A DNA stretch of 64,000 nt from Lasioglossum baleicum. Taxonomy: Eukaryota > Arthropoda > Insecta > Hymenoptera > Halictidae. Numbering within the stretch: position 1 is the first letter of the stretch; each line of letters starts with the position of its first letter. This document shows, in pieces, positions 1 to 9,105 of the stretch. The stretch is from positions 1 to 64,000 of the forward strand of contig NW_027469285.1 of the NCBI RefSeq assembly GCF_051020765.1, read 5' to 3'. The position numbers were made by a program, and so were the translations under genes. The notes under the pieces were generated by a model. That model made no database searches, was not told the DNA's origin, and saw only the letters and a program-made list of their open reading frames with translations.

Positions 1-230
1 GCGACGTGTCTCCTATCCTTGTCCTATTTCATCCGTAGTTCACCTCTACGCCGATAGCCTGATGGAGGCGCCACTTTCCAGCACGTGTAGTTACAGCCTC
101 TACGCACCTAATAAATGGTGGCGCTAGGTTGCGTCTCGCGCACCCTTAAGCCCCCTGGTAGGCGCCGATAGATAGAAATCCTCCAACCATCTGGGGACTT
201 CAACCTACAATTGGTGACCCCGCCGTGATC
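1..230 (+). mobile_element. 3' end of an LTR plus primer-binding-like site (remnant)
   Basis: A GC-rich stretch with a polyadenylation-type AATAAA near 111 ends in CCTACA at 209. Two bases later comes TGGTGACCCCGCCGTGATC (212-230). A TGG-initial 18-19 mer just after an LTR ending in CA is the usual form of a tRNA primer-binding site, so this reads as the U5 end of a 5' LTR on the plus strand. No gag-like frame follows: the frame from 225 to 416 resembles nothing I know, and the frame near 405-475 closes after a few codons. The LTR start lies outside the window. I cannot name the priming tRNA or the family; a Bel/Pao or gypsy element is possible. Confidence 0.4.
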
Positions 231-1482
231 TTTTCGTCGGGACGAAGAAGTGTATTCCTGCATATTCGCTGCTCAAAGCAAAAAGTGTGCTGCGCAGTTT
301 GCACACCACGTGCAAATCCATTGGTCAGTACGTGGCTCATATTCTATGGGCGACTCGGAAGCGGAGCAATAAGCATTCAAACTAAGAAGAGTAATTCGGT
401 AAGCATTCAGCTATGAGGAGGCTGGGCATGCCGATTTGGAAGCCTTTACCGCGTCCATGGCCGGGCGATAGTCGCCACGCCGCACAGTGGGCCAGAATGG
501 CTCGGTAGCTGTTCATGAGCTAAAAAATGGAAATCTTCATATCGATTTTTAACCAATGCACAGTGATTCTTAAATGTTCATTACATTCGAAAACAATAAT
601 ATTAATTAAAGTTATTAAAAACTCTCGTCACAATAAGCGTTCAAAGATCAAACTTTTTCAGATATGATTTATCACCGAAAAAATTCCTTTTCTTCATAAC
701 GGTGTCCTGGAAAACCTACTAAAGATTAAGTGCCCAATTTTTTTTTATACGAAGAATGTATATCTTTGTTGAGGACGCACCAGGAACTAAACATTATTGT
801 TCATAATTTGTTATAAAAAAAATACTGAGTCAACTAAGGAAAATCGTCAAAGTTTTTCACCTTTGACAAGGAATAAGTTAAAAAGTGATCAAAAGTGATG
901 GTTCTAACAACGTGGAACATTTTCAGCAACATCTCCTCTAAAAGATCCTGCAAAATTCGCGGCCCCCCTCAGACCACCGTGAAAATTATGATAGTTTAAA
1001 GCGTCGCATGACACGCAATTCCGCGGCGAGTCGCGTTGCACGAGACGTATTGACGACCACTCAGCGGCTCTTAAGAGTGTAAAGTAAACATTTTTTCGAA
1101 CTAATACTGCTCTACCATCCTCAGCTCCAGTTGAAAGACATTTTTTTGTTTGCTTCTATGACAAACACTCCGAAAGCAAATCGATTATCCGACTCCAACT
1201 TTGAAATGAGGGTCATTTTGAAAAGTAATGGTTATCATTTTTGTGAAATATCAAATAATTAGCTACAAATAAAAATATTTAATAAATAATAAATATTTCC
1301 TAATATATATAATATATTTAATAAATAATAAATATTTCCTAGTTAAAACTACATTGTCAATGTAAGTGACAAGTGAACCTATTTCTTAAGAGTTGTAATT
1401 TAATAAATAATAAATATTTCCTAACATATATGCTTTTTGTTTGTTCTTTTTAGACATTTCCATTGAGTAGGTATCTAATTAC
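231..1482. other. AT-rich stretch with no recognisable gene
   Basis: No frame of convincing length or composition is present on either strand. The first 250 bases may be the leader of the LTR element whose U5 end precedes it. After about 520 the sequence becomes AT-rich, with scattered poly-T and poly-A tracts and a short GC-rich island near 955-1075. It ends in the target site of the minus-strand Ty3/gypsy element. Confidence 0.5.
1277..1423. repeat. Three copies of a 26-bp AT-rich direct repeat
   Basis: The same 26-bp sequence, built on AATAAATAATAAATATTTCC, occurs at 1277-1302, 1316-1341 and 1398-1423. The spacers are of unequal length (13 and 56 bases). This looks like local duplication in AT-rich DNA; no function can be assigned. 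Confidence 0.7.
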
Positions 1483-1486
1483 TATT

Positions 1487-1774
1487 TGTAAGATTGTTCT
1501 TATCAACTCTTGTTGAAATTCAAGATCATGAAAGAAAAGCCGCTCGATGCCTATAAAGAAGGGTTTTATTTATAACAATTATGTACATAATTAACAATAA
1601 CATAAACTTCACAATATCTAACCTATAAAGAAGAATCGAAAGCGATGCTCCTTCTCACACGATCTGCGAACTACGAGTGTACGCGAGTCTCCGCGTGGCG
1701 GCGTGACAGTGTGGTAGTGTAGCTACATTCAAAGGTGCTACACTTAAAGGGAATTCTCATGAATTTCCCTTATA
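1487..1774 (-). repeat. 3' LTR of the Ty3/gypsy element
   Basis: A 288-bp direct repeat of 6117-6404, offset exactly 4,630 bases, with no difference visible. It follows a purine-rich tract on the coding strand. It contains an AATAAA-type signal on the minus strand (plus-strand TTTATT near 1566). Identity of the two LTRs normally indicates a recent insertion. Confidence 0.92.
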
Positions 1775-1784
1775 TCCCCCTACC
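1775..1784 (-). other. Polypurine tract
   Basis: On the minus strand GGTAGGGGGA sits directly against the start of the 3' LTR, the expected position for the plus-strand DNA primer. It lies 27 bases after the integrase stop codon. Confidence 0.75.
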
Positions 1785-1811
1785 AACGGTGGGAAGAAAA
1801 GGCTCACGACG

Positions 1812-3542
1812 TTACTGAAGATCGTTTGATCCTGTATATGGAAGGAGTTTAGAGATATGATAATAGTTTGACTCCTTCTTCCTGTGCCCTGAGTCTATTT
1901 CAAATATAGTGTTTGAGATCTTGCGGACTATCGGAAAAGGCCCAAGTCTAATTTCGTCCAGTTTGCCTCTATTCAGTTTGGATCCATTTTCGACGTAAAC
2001 TAGATCGTTGATATTGAAATTAAAGTCTTTTCGGTTTTTATCATATCTTGATTTGTTGTATTCATGGTTCCGTAAGGAATTCTTGTATGCTAGTTCTCTA
2101 TCTTTAATCAAGTTTCTTGTTGCTACTAATTCCTCTGGGATGACAAGGTCAGCTGTTCCAAATAGTAGATATTCCGGACTGAATCCCGTCACTGAATGTT
2201 CTGTCCGATTATACTGGTCTGTGCATTCTGTTGCTATTTTTGACCATGCTCGAGACTTCGTTTCATTAATTTTACATCGGATCCGGTTCACAAGAGTTTG
2301 ATTGAGTCGTTCGTTAAGACCGTTAGAAAATGGGCAGTTTACCGCCGTGAAAATTAGATTTATGTTCTGATTTTTCAAATAGTTTTTAAATGTGTTCGAA
2401 TTAATGCCAGTGTATTGGTCCGCAAGTAGTGTTTTTATTTGATGTTTATCTTGAATTTTTTTTAATAATTTTGTGAAATCTTCCGACGTCTGATTCTTCG
2501 ATGTTAATATGAAAGCATATCTAGTGAAGTGGTCTATTAGTAGATGTAGGTACCTTTTTGTTGACCTGTTTCCTGCGAATCCTCCAATTGTGTCCAAAGA
2601 AACGATTTCGAAAGGCTCTCTTGGCGGACCGAGTTTGGATAGAAGGCCATAGTGCTTACTTCGAGTCTTATTCTTGGAACAAATTTCACAGCGCTCACAA
2701 ATTTGTTTCGTTATTTTATCCATATTCTGCAGGTAGTAGAGGTGTTTTAGCTTGTCCATAATCTTATTCTTACAAATGTGTCCGTAATCTTTATGAATTC
2801 GTAAAATTAGTTGTTTCCCGAATTCTTCTGAAATTATTATTCGTTTTCTATTTCTATTTAGTTTATACCATATTCCATTTTCGACTAAGATCTTTTTTGA
2901 GTTTTTGTCTAAACCTTTATTTGTTTCTTGATCTTGTTGTATATGCTCAATAGTAACGAAGTTCACTGTTTTTATGTGTTCTTCTATATTATCTAAATTA
3001 GAGAGAACAGGATTACGTGAAAGGCAATCTGCTTCTATATTTCCTTTTCCAGGTTCGTATTTAATTTCGAAATCGAATTGGGACAGGAAGTACATCATGT
3101 CCCCTAGTTCTTCATCTGTTCTTGATCGAATACTCTGACCTTCAAGTGGTTTATGGTCGGTTATAATCAGAAATTTCTTTCCAATCAGCCAATACTGCCA
3201 ATATTTAATAGCCTCTTTTATGGCGAGGCATTCTAAAAATATAGCTTTCTTTTTCTTCTGGTGTTTGTTTAATTTCTTGGAGAAGTAGGCAACAGGTTTT
3301 AATTCGCCGTTTGATTGTTTCTGCTTTAGCACAGCTCCAATACCTTCTATACTGGCATCTGTATAGATGACCGTCGGTGCGTTCCAGTCAAAGATTGCTA
3401 ATATCGGTTGTGAACACAATAAGTTCTTAGCTTTTGTAAAGGCTCTTTGGCAGTCCTCTGACCATGAAAATTGAATATCTTTCCTCAGTAGATTGTGTAG
3501 TGGCTCCAACAGTCGTGCCGAGTCTGCAATATATATAAACAT
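1812..3542 (-). CDS. pol, second part: RNase H and integrase of the Ty3/gypsy element
   Basis: A 576-codon frame. It opens in the RT-RNase H connection (SARLLEPLHNLL, about residues 8-19). RNase H follows: the first acidic residue is in IYTDAS near 60, the second in FLECLAIKEA near 103, the third in IITDHKPL near 127. Integrase has an HHCC-type zinc motif (HKDYGH, then CERCEIC about 30 residues on). The catalytic core has D in SLDTIGG, D in LLADQYTG and E in NGLNERL; the last two are 35 residues apart, giving DD35E. A GPF/Y-like module (LGPFPIV) lies near the C-terminus. These enzymes degrade the RNA template and insert the cDNA. The frame is offset from the upstream RT frame because of an insertion near 3545-3590. 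The ATG at 3542 is incidental and is not the natural start of Pol. Confidence 0.93.
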   Translation of the reverse strand: MFIYIADSARLLEPLHNLLRKDIQFSWSEDCQRAFTKAKNLLCSQPILAIFDWNAPTVIYTDASIEGIGAVLKQKQSNGELKPVAYFSKKLNKHQKKKKAIFLECLAIKEAIKYWQYWLIGKKFLIITDHKPLEGQSIRSRTDEELGDMMYFLSQFDFEIKYEPGKGNIEADCLSRNPVLSNLDNIEEHIKTVNFVTIEHIQQDQETNKGLDKNSKKILVENGIWYKLNRNRKRIIISEEFGKQLILRIHKDYGHICKNKIMDKLKHLYYLQNMDKITKQICERCEICSKNKTRSKHYGLLSKLGPPREPFEIVSLDTIGGFAGNRSTKRYLHLLIDHFTRYAFILTSKNQTSEDFTKLLKKIQDKHQIKTLLADQYTGINSNTFKNYLKNQNINLIFTAVNCPFSNGLNERLNQTLVNRIRCKINETKSRAWSKIATECTDQYNRTEHSVTGFSPEYLLFGTADLVIPEELVATRNLIKDRELAYKNSLRNHEYNKSRYDKNRKDFNFNINDLVYVENGSKLNRGKLDEIRLGPFPIVRKISNTIFEIDSGHRKKESNYYHISKLLPYTGSNDLQ

Positions 3543-4912
3543 ATTTTTCTTTTATAAATACATTCATACTGTACTCGTTTATGATAAAAATTAATCTTTC
3601 CCAGAAATTGACGAATTTTCTTTCGGGAGTCTGGTATTGGAAATTCTTCGATTGACTTCAAATTGTCTTGCATTGGACGCACAGTATTCTTAGATATTAT
3701 GTGACCGAGGTATTTCACTTCGTTCTTCGCAAAATTACATTTGATGAATTTCAATCGGAATCCTTCTTTGCAAATTGCTTGCAATAATTCTTCTAAATGT
3801 TTCATATGTTCTTTAAAAGATTTGGAGAAAATGAGGATATCGTCAATGTAGTTTATGCAAAAGGTGTTCAGATTATTTCTTCGAATGAGATTGCTTAGTA
3901 TACGTTGAAATATTGCAGGCGATGTCTTTAGGCCGAATGGCAAGCACTTCCACTGCCAATGGCCATCTTGTGTCACGAACGCCGTTTTGTATTTGTCTTT
4001 GACACGCAAAGGAATTGCCCAGAAAGCGGAATTTATGTCCAATGTAGAGAACCATTCTGATTCTCGAGTTTTAGCTATAATTTCCTCTATTAAGGGAAAA
4101 GGTTGAGGTTCCGAGATAAGTAGTTTGTTCAACTCTCTAAAGTCAATACACATCCTTGTTTTAGTTTTTTCTTCCCGTTTATATGCAAGGGTGACAGGAG
4201 ATGCGAAAGGTGAGCATGATTCTTCAATCAGTCCTGCTTTTAATAATTCTTTTATTTGGTATTCTATTTCTTTCTGGTCTGGTGTGGAGCAACGATATGG
4301 CTTTTTTGCTACGAATTTGTGTTCCAAAAGTTTTACATGTGCCTCATGATCTTTAACTTGACCAACGTCAAATTTATTTTTGGCAAAAATCGTTTCGTAT
4401 TTGTTAATCAAATTTTGAATACTTTTTTTTTTCTCTTCGGTTAGATGGTCTAGTTTTGCTTCAAATTGCTCCACAGGGATGCCTTCGTTAAAATTCACCA
4501 GATGTTCCTGACTGTCTACTTTGGTATCTAAGTTTTTGATTTCATCTTCTTTATTTTCCAAATTTGTTTTTTGATATATCTTAAGGTCGTAATCTTGTTT
4601 CAAGCAGAAGTTCTTAATTGTGTCGAGACCAAGTAGAATATCATACCCAAAATTCTCATCATCAACAACAAAAACTTCAACTGGTTTTTCTATTTTATGG
4701 ATTCTCATTCTAGCAGACAGTCTCCCGGAAAAATGTTTCCTGCCACTGACAGTTTTAAAAGTATTTCTATCTTCTCGTGTAATCAGACCCATTTTCTTAG
4801 TGATTTTCGAATTTAGAAGAGTTACATTCGCACCTGGGTCGTAAATTCCTTGTATCTTGTTGTCATTCAGAAATACTTCTAGCGTTATCAGCGGCAGCAG
4901 ATCTAGTTTTTT
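3485..4912 (-). CDS. pol, first part: protease and reverse transcriptase of the Ty3/gypsy element
   Basis: The start is placed at the -1 frameshift site, because the frame is open from there and the protease active-site region lies upstream of the first ATG (4792). The protease signature is GIYDPGANVTLL: D-P-G-A where families normally have D-T/S-G-A. The later DILLGLD element matches the second retropepsin motif. RT carries RMCIDFRELN, TLDINSAFWAIPL, LPFGLKTSPAIFQ and the catalytic box YIDDILIFSK, then KYLGHIIS and IRQFLGKINFYHK. After FYHK the sequence becomes foreign for about 14-15 codons and the true continuation moves to another frame. So RT is complete through palm and thumb motifs but is separated from RNase H. 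It is expressed as Gag-Pol if frameshifting works. Confidence 0.92.
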   Translation of the reverse strand, partial: KKLDLLPLITLEVFLNDNKIQGIYDPGANVTLLNSKITKKMGLITREDRNTFKTVSGRKHFSGRLSARMRIHKIEKPVEVFVVDDENFGYDILLGLDTIKNFCLKQDYDLKIYQKTNLENKEDEIKNLDTKVDSQEHLVNFNEGIPVEQFEAKLDHLTEEKKKSIQNLINKYETIFAKNKFDVGQVKDHEAHVKLLEHKFVAKKPYRCSTPDQKEIEYQIKELLKAGLIEESCSPFASPVTLAYKREEKTKTRMCIDFRELNKLLISEPQPFPLIEEIIAKTRESEWFSTLDINSAFWAIPLRVKDKYKTAFVTQDGHWQWKCLPFGLKTSPAIFQRILSNLIRRNNLNTFCINYIDDILIFSKSFKEHMKHLEELLQAICKEGFRLKFIKCNFAKNEVKYLGHIISKNTVRPMQDNLKSIEEFPIPDSRKKIRQFLGKINFYHKRVQYECIYKRKICLYILQTRHDCWSHYTIY

Positions 4913-5574
4913 TGATCAGTAATAGTTTCGTTCAATGCATCTTGGACTGCCACATTATTCGCTGTCTTGATATTCTTCGGTTGTTCATTGTTGTCTTTCT
5001 GTTTTAATCTGCATAGTGCTTCGGGGTGGAATCTTCCTGGAAAACCTTTCTTATCGCAATATGGGCAAGGTTTTCTTTCTGTACTTGTGATTGGTTTCGT
5101 GGTGGGCTGGTCACCGCTCTTAGAGGCGTTTACGTGCGGAGATGTCTTCTTTCTTTGAACTAAGTTTTCTAATTTCCGCAACTCTGTTAGCAAATTTTCC
5201 ATTGATGCGACTTTCGTTTTTTCGATTCTGTCTTGTACCATTGTTGGTAAATCTGTTACGATTAAATCGATTAGTATATCTACTGGAAAATTATTTCGAA
5301 TGTTGACTAATAAGTTCTCTTTTCGTAAAGCATAATCGACTAAACTGCCGCCTATATAACGAAAAGAGTATGCTTCTTTAGATTTTCGCCAGCCTGTTTC
5401 ACGAAAACTATCTAGAAATATTGTCCTCCATATCTCAAATTCTACATCTAGGCCTATTGTTACTACTTTTGAAGAAAACCAGTCCTTAGCTGTCCCATCC
5501 AAAAATAAGCGTAATATTAAAATTTTATCCTGGTCTGATGTAACCTGACATCGTGTACATTCTGCTTCGAACAT
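4903..5574 (-). CDS. gag, C-terminal part: capsid-like region and zinc knuckle
   Basis: A 223-codon frame. The gag-type sequence in this frame is already open upstream of the ATG, to about 5640, and includes a segment with SWFQMFE. The capsid-like part has the usual W/F pattern (AKDWFSS, FEIWRTIFLDSF), with hydrophobic helices further on. A Cys/His motif near residue 170, CPYCDKKGFPGRFH...C, has spacing C-X2-C-X9-H-X4-C, a variant zinc knuckle for binding RNA. The frame stops at TAG (4903-4905), directly after a slippery heptamer that leads into pol. The upstream part of gag lies in another frame across a homopolymer. Confidence 0.85.
   Translation of the reverse strand: MFEAECTRCQVTSDQDKILILRLFLDGTAKDWFSSKVVTIGLDVEFEIWRTIFLDSFRETGWRKSKEAYSFRYIGGSLVDYALRKENLLVNIRNNFPVDILIDLIVTDLPTMVQDRIEKTKVASMENLLTELRKLENLVQRKKTSPHVNASKSGDQPTTKPITSTERKPCPYCDKKGFPGRFHPEALCRLKQKDNNEQPKNIKTANNVAVQDALNETITDQKN
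4906..4912 (-). promoter_or_regulatory. Programmed -1 ribosomal frameshift site, A_AAA_AAC, at the gag/pol junction
   Basis: Read on the minus strand in the gag frame the last codons are CAA AAA AAC TAG. This contains the slippery heptamer A_AAA_AAC in the right phase, immediately before the gag stop. A -1 slip gives AAA AAA CTA and enters exactly the frame that carries protease and RT. The X_XXY_YYZ rule is well established for -1 frameshifting. I did not identify the downstream stimulatory structure. Confidence 0.75.
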
Positions 5575-5608
5575 TTGGAACCAGCTTGTAATCGGAAAAT
5601 TTTTACCA

Positions 5609-6088
5609 TCAAAGTTCTCTAATACGAAGTCTTCGCGTATTTTCCTTAAATTTTTTTTTTTTTGGTTCTGGCGATGTTTCTTTTTGTGTAGCAGATATTA
5701 TTTGTTGTAGTAGCGTGGAAATATCCTTTTCGTTTCCTTTTTTTTTTGCCGTCTGTAATTCATATTGCGGTGTCCTTGTTCCTTGTAAATAAACTCCTTT
5801 ATACACTACATCTCCATCATCATCGATGTATCGTTTCGCTATCTCAATCGGTAATGAAAGTGTAAATGTACGGTAAGCTCCACGAGACTTAATCGAAGCT
5901 AGAACGGTCTTTACCTTCTGTAGTTCATAAATCTCCGGATGGCTGCTCATGTTTTGTAGTTCTGACGGTAGTTCGTAGTATAGTTCTGAACCAGTTGGTT
6001 GAAGCCATTTCAGCTTGTATATGTTCGTTTTCTTATCTGTTGCTTCCTCAATGTTTACACAGAAGCGAACTTGAGTCAAGCCCGTCAT
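5609..6088 (-). CDS. gag, N-terminal part (frame broken at its 3' end)
   Basis: The frame begins with the first ATG after the 5' LTR (6086-6088). It is open further upstream, through the LTR edge to 6136, but without an ATG. The product starts MTGLTQVRFCVNIEEATDK and has no catalytic motif; its position next to the 5' LTR makes it the N-terminal matrix-like region of Gag. It ends in a lysine-rich run encoded by a long A-tract (a run of about 14 T on the plus strand near 5648-5661) and then leaves the Gag-like reading. The next Gag segment is in a different frame, so an indel in that homopolymer is the simplest explanation, either a real mutation or a sequencing error. Confidence 0.7.
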   Translation of the reverse strand: MTGLTQVRFCVNIEEATDKKTNIYKLKWLQPTGSELYYELPSELQNMSSHPEIYELQKVKTVLASIKSRGAYRTFTLSLPIEIAKRYIDDDGDVVYKGVYLQGTRTPQYELQTAKKKGNEKDISTLLQQIISATQKETSPEPKKKKFKENTRRLRIREL

Positions 6089-6116
6089 TCTCGCTGCTGA
6101 GTCTAAGCTTTCGATT

Positions 6117-6404
6117 TGTAAGATTGTTCTTATCAACTCTTGTTGAAATTCAAGATCATGAAAGAAAAGCCGCTCGATGCCTATAAAGAAGGGTTTTATT
6201 TATAACAATTATGTACATAATTAACAATAACATAAACTTCACAATATCTAACCTATAAAGAAGAATCGAAAGCGATGCTCCTTCTCACACGATCTGCGAA
6301 CTACGAGTGTACGCGAGTCTCCGCGTGGCGGCGTGACAGTGTGGTAGTGTAGCTACATTCAAAGGTGCTACACTTAAAGGGAATTCTCATGAATTTCCCT
6401 TATA
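6117..6404 (-). repeat. 5' LTR of the Ty3/gypsy element
   Basis: 288 bp, identical by eye to 1487-1774. On the coding strand it starts TATAAGG and ends CTTACA. The promoter and polyadenylation functions of the element would lie here. The 3 bases after it (6114-6116) happen to match the target duplication at the other end. Confidence 0.92.
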
Positions 6405-6412
6405 TATTTTTT

Positions 6413-6706
6413 TAGTGCCATTTTGGCGTTAACTACCAAGTACAATTACTTGTAATTGCATTAAAATTACTTGGAAATTGCAGAAATAAAATTACAATAA
6501 CATGTAATTGTAATTGGTAATTGCAATTACTTTGGCTCAACCAGTAATTGTAATTGCGGAGCACAATTACAATTACAGAGATTCGTCAAAAAATTGCAAT
6601 TACTAATTACAATTCGATGTAATTGTAATTTTATTTCTGCAATTTCAAATTACAGTAATTTGTAAGTAATTGTAATTGTGATTGAAGTTACATTTTGCCA
6701 ACTCTG
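6413..6706. mobile_element. AATTAC-rich foldback element, probably a hAT-like MITE
   Basis: About 294 bp almost wholly made of AATTAC/GTAATT words, arranged as two long imperfect inverted arms. An arm segment near 6471-6496 (GGAAATTGCAGAAATAAAAT and on) returns as its reverse complement near 6625-6650. Read from the right the end is CAGAGTTGGCAAAATG, which resembles hAT termini. The left end is diverged (AGTGCCATTTTGGC). No 8-bp target duplication was found, so the superfamily is a guess. No coding capacity. Confidence 0.45.
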
Positions 6707-6820
6707 AATGACACCTCATTGTTGCACCTGAGACCTAGCTGTGTCTCTCTTGCATTGGCACCTCCCACTTCAGCGTCCGGATATTGTTTCCCGATCGTAT
6801 TTTGTTAAATTTGGAATATG

Positions 6821-6854
6821 TATATAAGGCGTTGACAATACCGTGAAATTCAGT
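6821..6854 (+). promoter_or_regulatory. Core promoter: TATA box and TCAGT initiator
   Basis: TATATAAG at 6821-6828 is followed by TCAGT at 6850-6854. The initiator A (6852) lies 31 bases after the first T of the TATA box. This is the standard arthropod arrangement and points at the decayed transposase-like gene that starts at 7124. The leader would contain a splice donor TTG|GTAAGT at 7018/7019 and a possible acceptor at 7119-7120, giving a 102-base intron just before the ATG. Confidence 0.6.
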
Positions 6855-7626
6855 ATATATTATATATTGAATACGACGAATCATTGCTCGAACGCACAAT
6901 TCGAACATTTTGTACTCTGTACACTACTCTGTTTTAATTCATTACAACGAGCTCAAATAATCCGCGGCATACGAACGCTAGTGGCGTTAAGTTTCTTCAG
7001 GATAAAACATTATAATTGGTAAGTACAATAATGCTTAAACACTTCTTACATCAGTACTTTTGCAATTAACGTTTTCCTTTTTATTTCTTGCTTTTATACA
7101 TATATTATCGAAAAAATAAGAAAATGGACGGCTTTCGCAAATATAAAGATCTCTTTTTTGCATTAAGAGAATCGAAGGAAGATATGGGTGATTTCTTATT
7201 TTTATTAGAGAAAATACGTGAGAAATTTAATCTTTCTGACGAAAGTACTAAAGAGTTGAAAAAAAATGAAAAGATTTTACCAACGCTTCAAAAAAAAAAT
7301 GGACAATAGCTCGGTATACAGACCAGAGGTTTCTCAAACAGAACCAGGCATGGTTAGAAATTGATTTTCAATATCCAACTGCAGTTTTAGCAGATATACG
7401 AGGTTCAAGTTCGGCTAATATTAGTTCACAAAGATCATCTGGTCAACAATTCAACGATCTTTCCGTAAGTTCGAAAAGAAGAAGAATCGAACCCTTGATG
7501 GATAATTTTTCAACTGAGGAATTGACTTATGCAGCTTGCTCTTCTTTATATAGAAGTGGTAAACGAAATATTGCAAAAGTAATAAAAAAAGCAGACGAAT
7601 ATGTAAACGCTAGTGGAAAACGTATA

Positions 7627-7848
7627 CAGTGGGTGTAGAAAGTATTCGTACACTGATAAATTTCAAACAAAACTGTGAAATTGTTGTTTATTAACTATTT
7701 TTTCTGTAAACAATGAATACGTACATATTCTGAGATGTCTATAGAATAGATACAATGCAAAAAAAAATTAATTTCTTGATTAACTTGCGAATGTAATAAG
7801 GAAAAACAAAAAATCGACTGAAATACACCAGCAAATAGTATTCGTACA
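7627..7848 (+). repeat. Left 222-bp terminal inverted repeat of the Tc1-like element
   Basis: Matches the reverse complement of 9106-9327 with no difference visible, including a 9-base A run. Direct repeats AGTATTCGTACA at its outer and inner ends are candidate transposase-binding sites. Confidence 0.92.
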
Positions 7849-7917
7849 GTCTCTAACTGTTTACAATTTGAGAAAAAAAACGTAGTGTAAATTAATGTGA
7901 CATTAAAAAATTGTTAA

Positions 7918-8940
7918 CTAGTATTTGGTTGGATAGCCTTTGGCCTTTATAACCGCTGCAATTCTTCTCGGCATTGAATTTACTAAATTTGAGGTCACGT
8001 GTTGTGGAATCTTGTTCCACTCTTCCTTCAGTGCATTTTTTAAGCTCTCTTTTGAAGAAATTTCATGTTTTCTGATCTGTCGTTCTAAATAATCCCACAG
8101 GTGTTCTATAACATTGATATCAGGAGATTGTGGCGGAGTTTTCAGATACGCCGGTGTGTTATGTAGTATCCACATTCTGGTATTATACGCAGTATGCTTG
8201 GGATCATTATCGTGCATGAAAACGAAATCATCTTTAATATTCATTCTCTCTGCACTAAGATCAAGATTACGTTTCAAAATGTCAATATAGACCCTGTGGT
8301 TCATTATTCCATCAATAAATTCTAATGAGCCAACACCAGCTGCACTCATGCAGCCCCAAACAAGTACTGAACCTCCACCGTGTTTGACTGTAGGTTTTAA
8401 GTTTTGTGGTTTCAATTCTGTATTTTTTTTTCTCCAAACGGTACAGTGTCCATCAGACCCAAAAATGTTGAATTTACTTTCATCTGTGAAGATCACTTTA
8501 TTCCAGTACTCCACTGGTGTAGTTACATTATTATTTGCGAATTCCAGTCTTTTCTTTCTATTCATTTCACTTACGAAAAATTTTTTATGGGCCACCCGTC
8601 CGTGATATCCTGAATTTCGTATAAAACTGCGCACAGTACTAGCAGATACGTCAATGTTTAAATTATTTTTAATGTGTTCAACTATTTTTATTGCACTTAT
8701 TCTTGGATTTGTCTTTACCATTCTAATAATAACTCTACCAGTGTATTCATTGATTTTTCGTGGACGTCCACTTCTTGATTTATTTTGTAGTCTTTTTCGT
8801 AGCCCATACCTATCAATTAAACTTTGTATAGTAGATCGAGGTCTATTTACAATAATTTCTGCTTAACTTTTACACTGATTGTGCAAATTAATAATAATTT
8901 TTCTTCCTTCTATCGTTGTTTCCGCACGTTTCCGTCCCAT
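7918..8940 (-). pseudogene. Tc1-like transposase (DD34E) with one premature stop
   Basis: From the ATG at 8938-8940 (MGRKRAETTIEGRK) to the stop at 7918 there are 340 residues, the usual Tc1 transposase length. An in-frame TAA at 8873-8875 interrupts the N-terminal helix-turn-helix region. The remaining frame, with an ATG at 8721, lacks the first part of the DNA-binding domain. A GRPRK hinge motif follows the first helix-turn-helix. The catalytic triad is visible: D in IFTDESKF, D in MHDNDPKHT and E in INVIEHLW, the last two separated by 34 residues. The catalytic domain is intact, so one substitution is all that disables the gene. TAA could be a real mutation in this copy. Confidence 0.9.
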
Positions 8941-9105
8941 TTTTCAACGATAACTTTGAATATTTCAGGATTTTGAACTGCTATTGATGCCAACAACGTT
9001 TCTAAATATACTGAGGAGATCAATCATACTTACACCGCAATTTGTTTATGTTTACATGGTATGTTTACGTTAAGAACTGTTCCCTACGCAGTTCGAATTA
9101 AGGAG

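Larger units (their letters stand above)
1487..6404 (-). mobile_element. Ty3/gypsy LTR retrotransposon, nearly complete, frames broken twice
   Basis: On the minus strand the order is 5' LTR (6117-6404), gag, protease, reverse transcriptase, RNase H, integrase, polypurine tract, 3' LTR (1487-1774). RT and RNase H preceding integrase identifies Ty3/gypsy (Metaviridae) rather than copia. The LTRs read TATAAGG...CTTACA on the coding strand and look identical base for base. A 4-bp target duplication TATT fits both flanks (1483-1486 and 6405-6408), although the AT-rich flanks leave a base or two of ambiguity. Two lesions break the coding frames: one at an A-tract in gag and one small insertion in pol. 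No envelope gene and no chromodomain were seen. I found no clear TGG-type primer-binding site after the 5' LTR. Confidence 0.93.

Noticed and set aside
483..981. Transib-type element with CACAGTGG and CCACCGTG ends
   Set aside because: The end match is only 8 bases with a mismatch, and the flanking 5-mers (CGCCG and AAAAT) are not a target duplication.
3548..3596. GT...AG intron in pol
   Set aside because: The only donor in a compatible phase gives an intron of about 38 bases, below the usual minimum, and the result leaves extra residues.
1987..4844. Plus-strand frames inside the Ty3/gypsy element
   Set aside because: They are antisense shadows of gag and pol and carry no recognisable domain.
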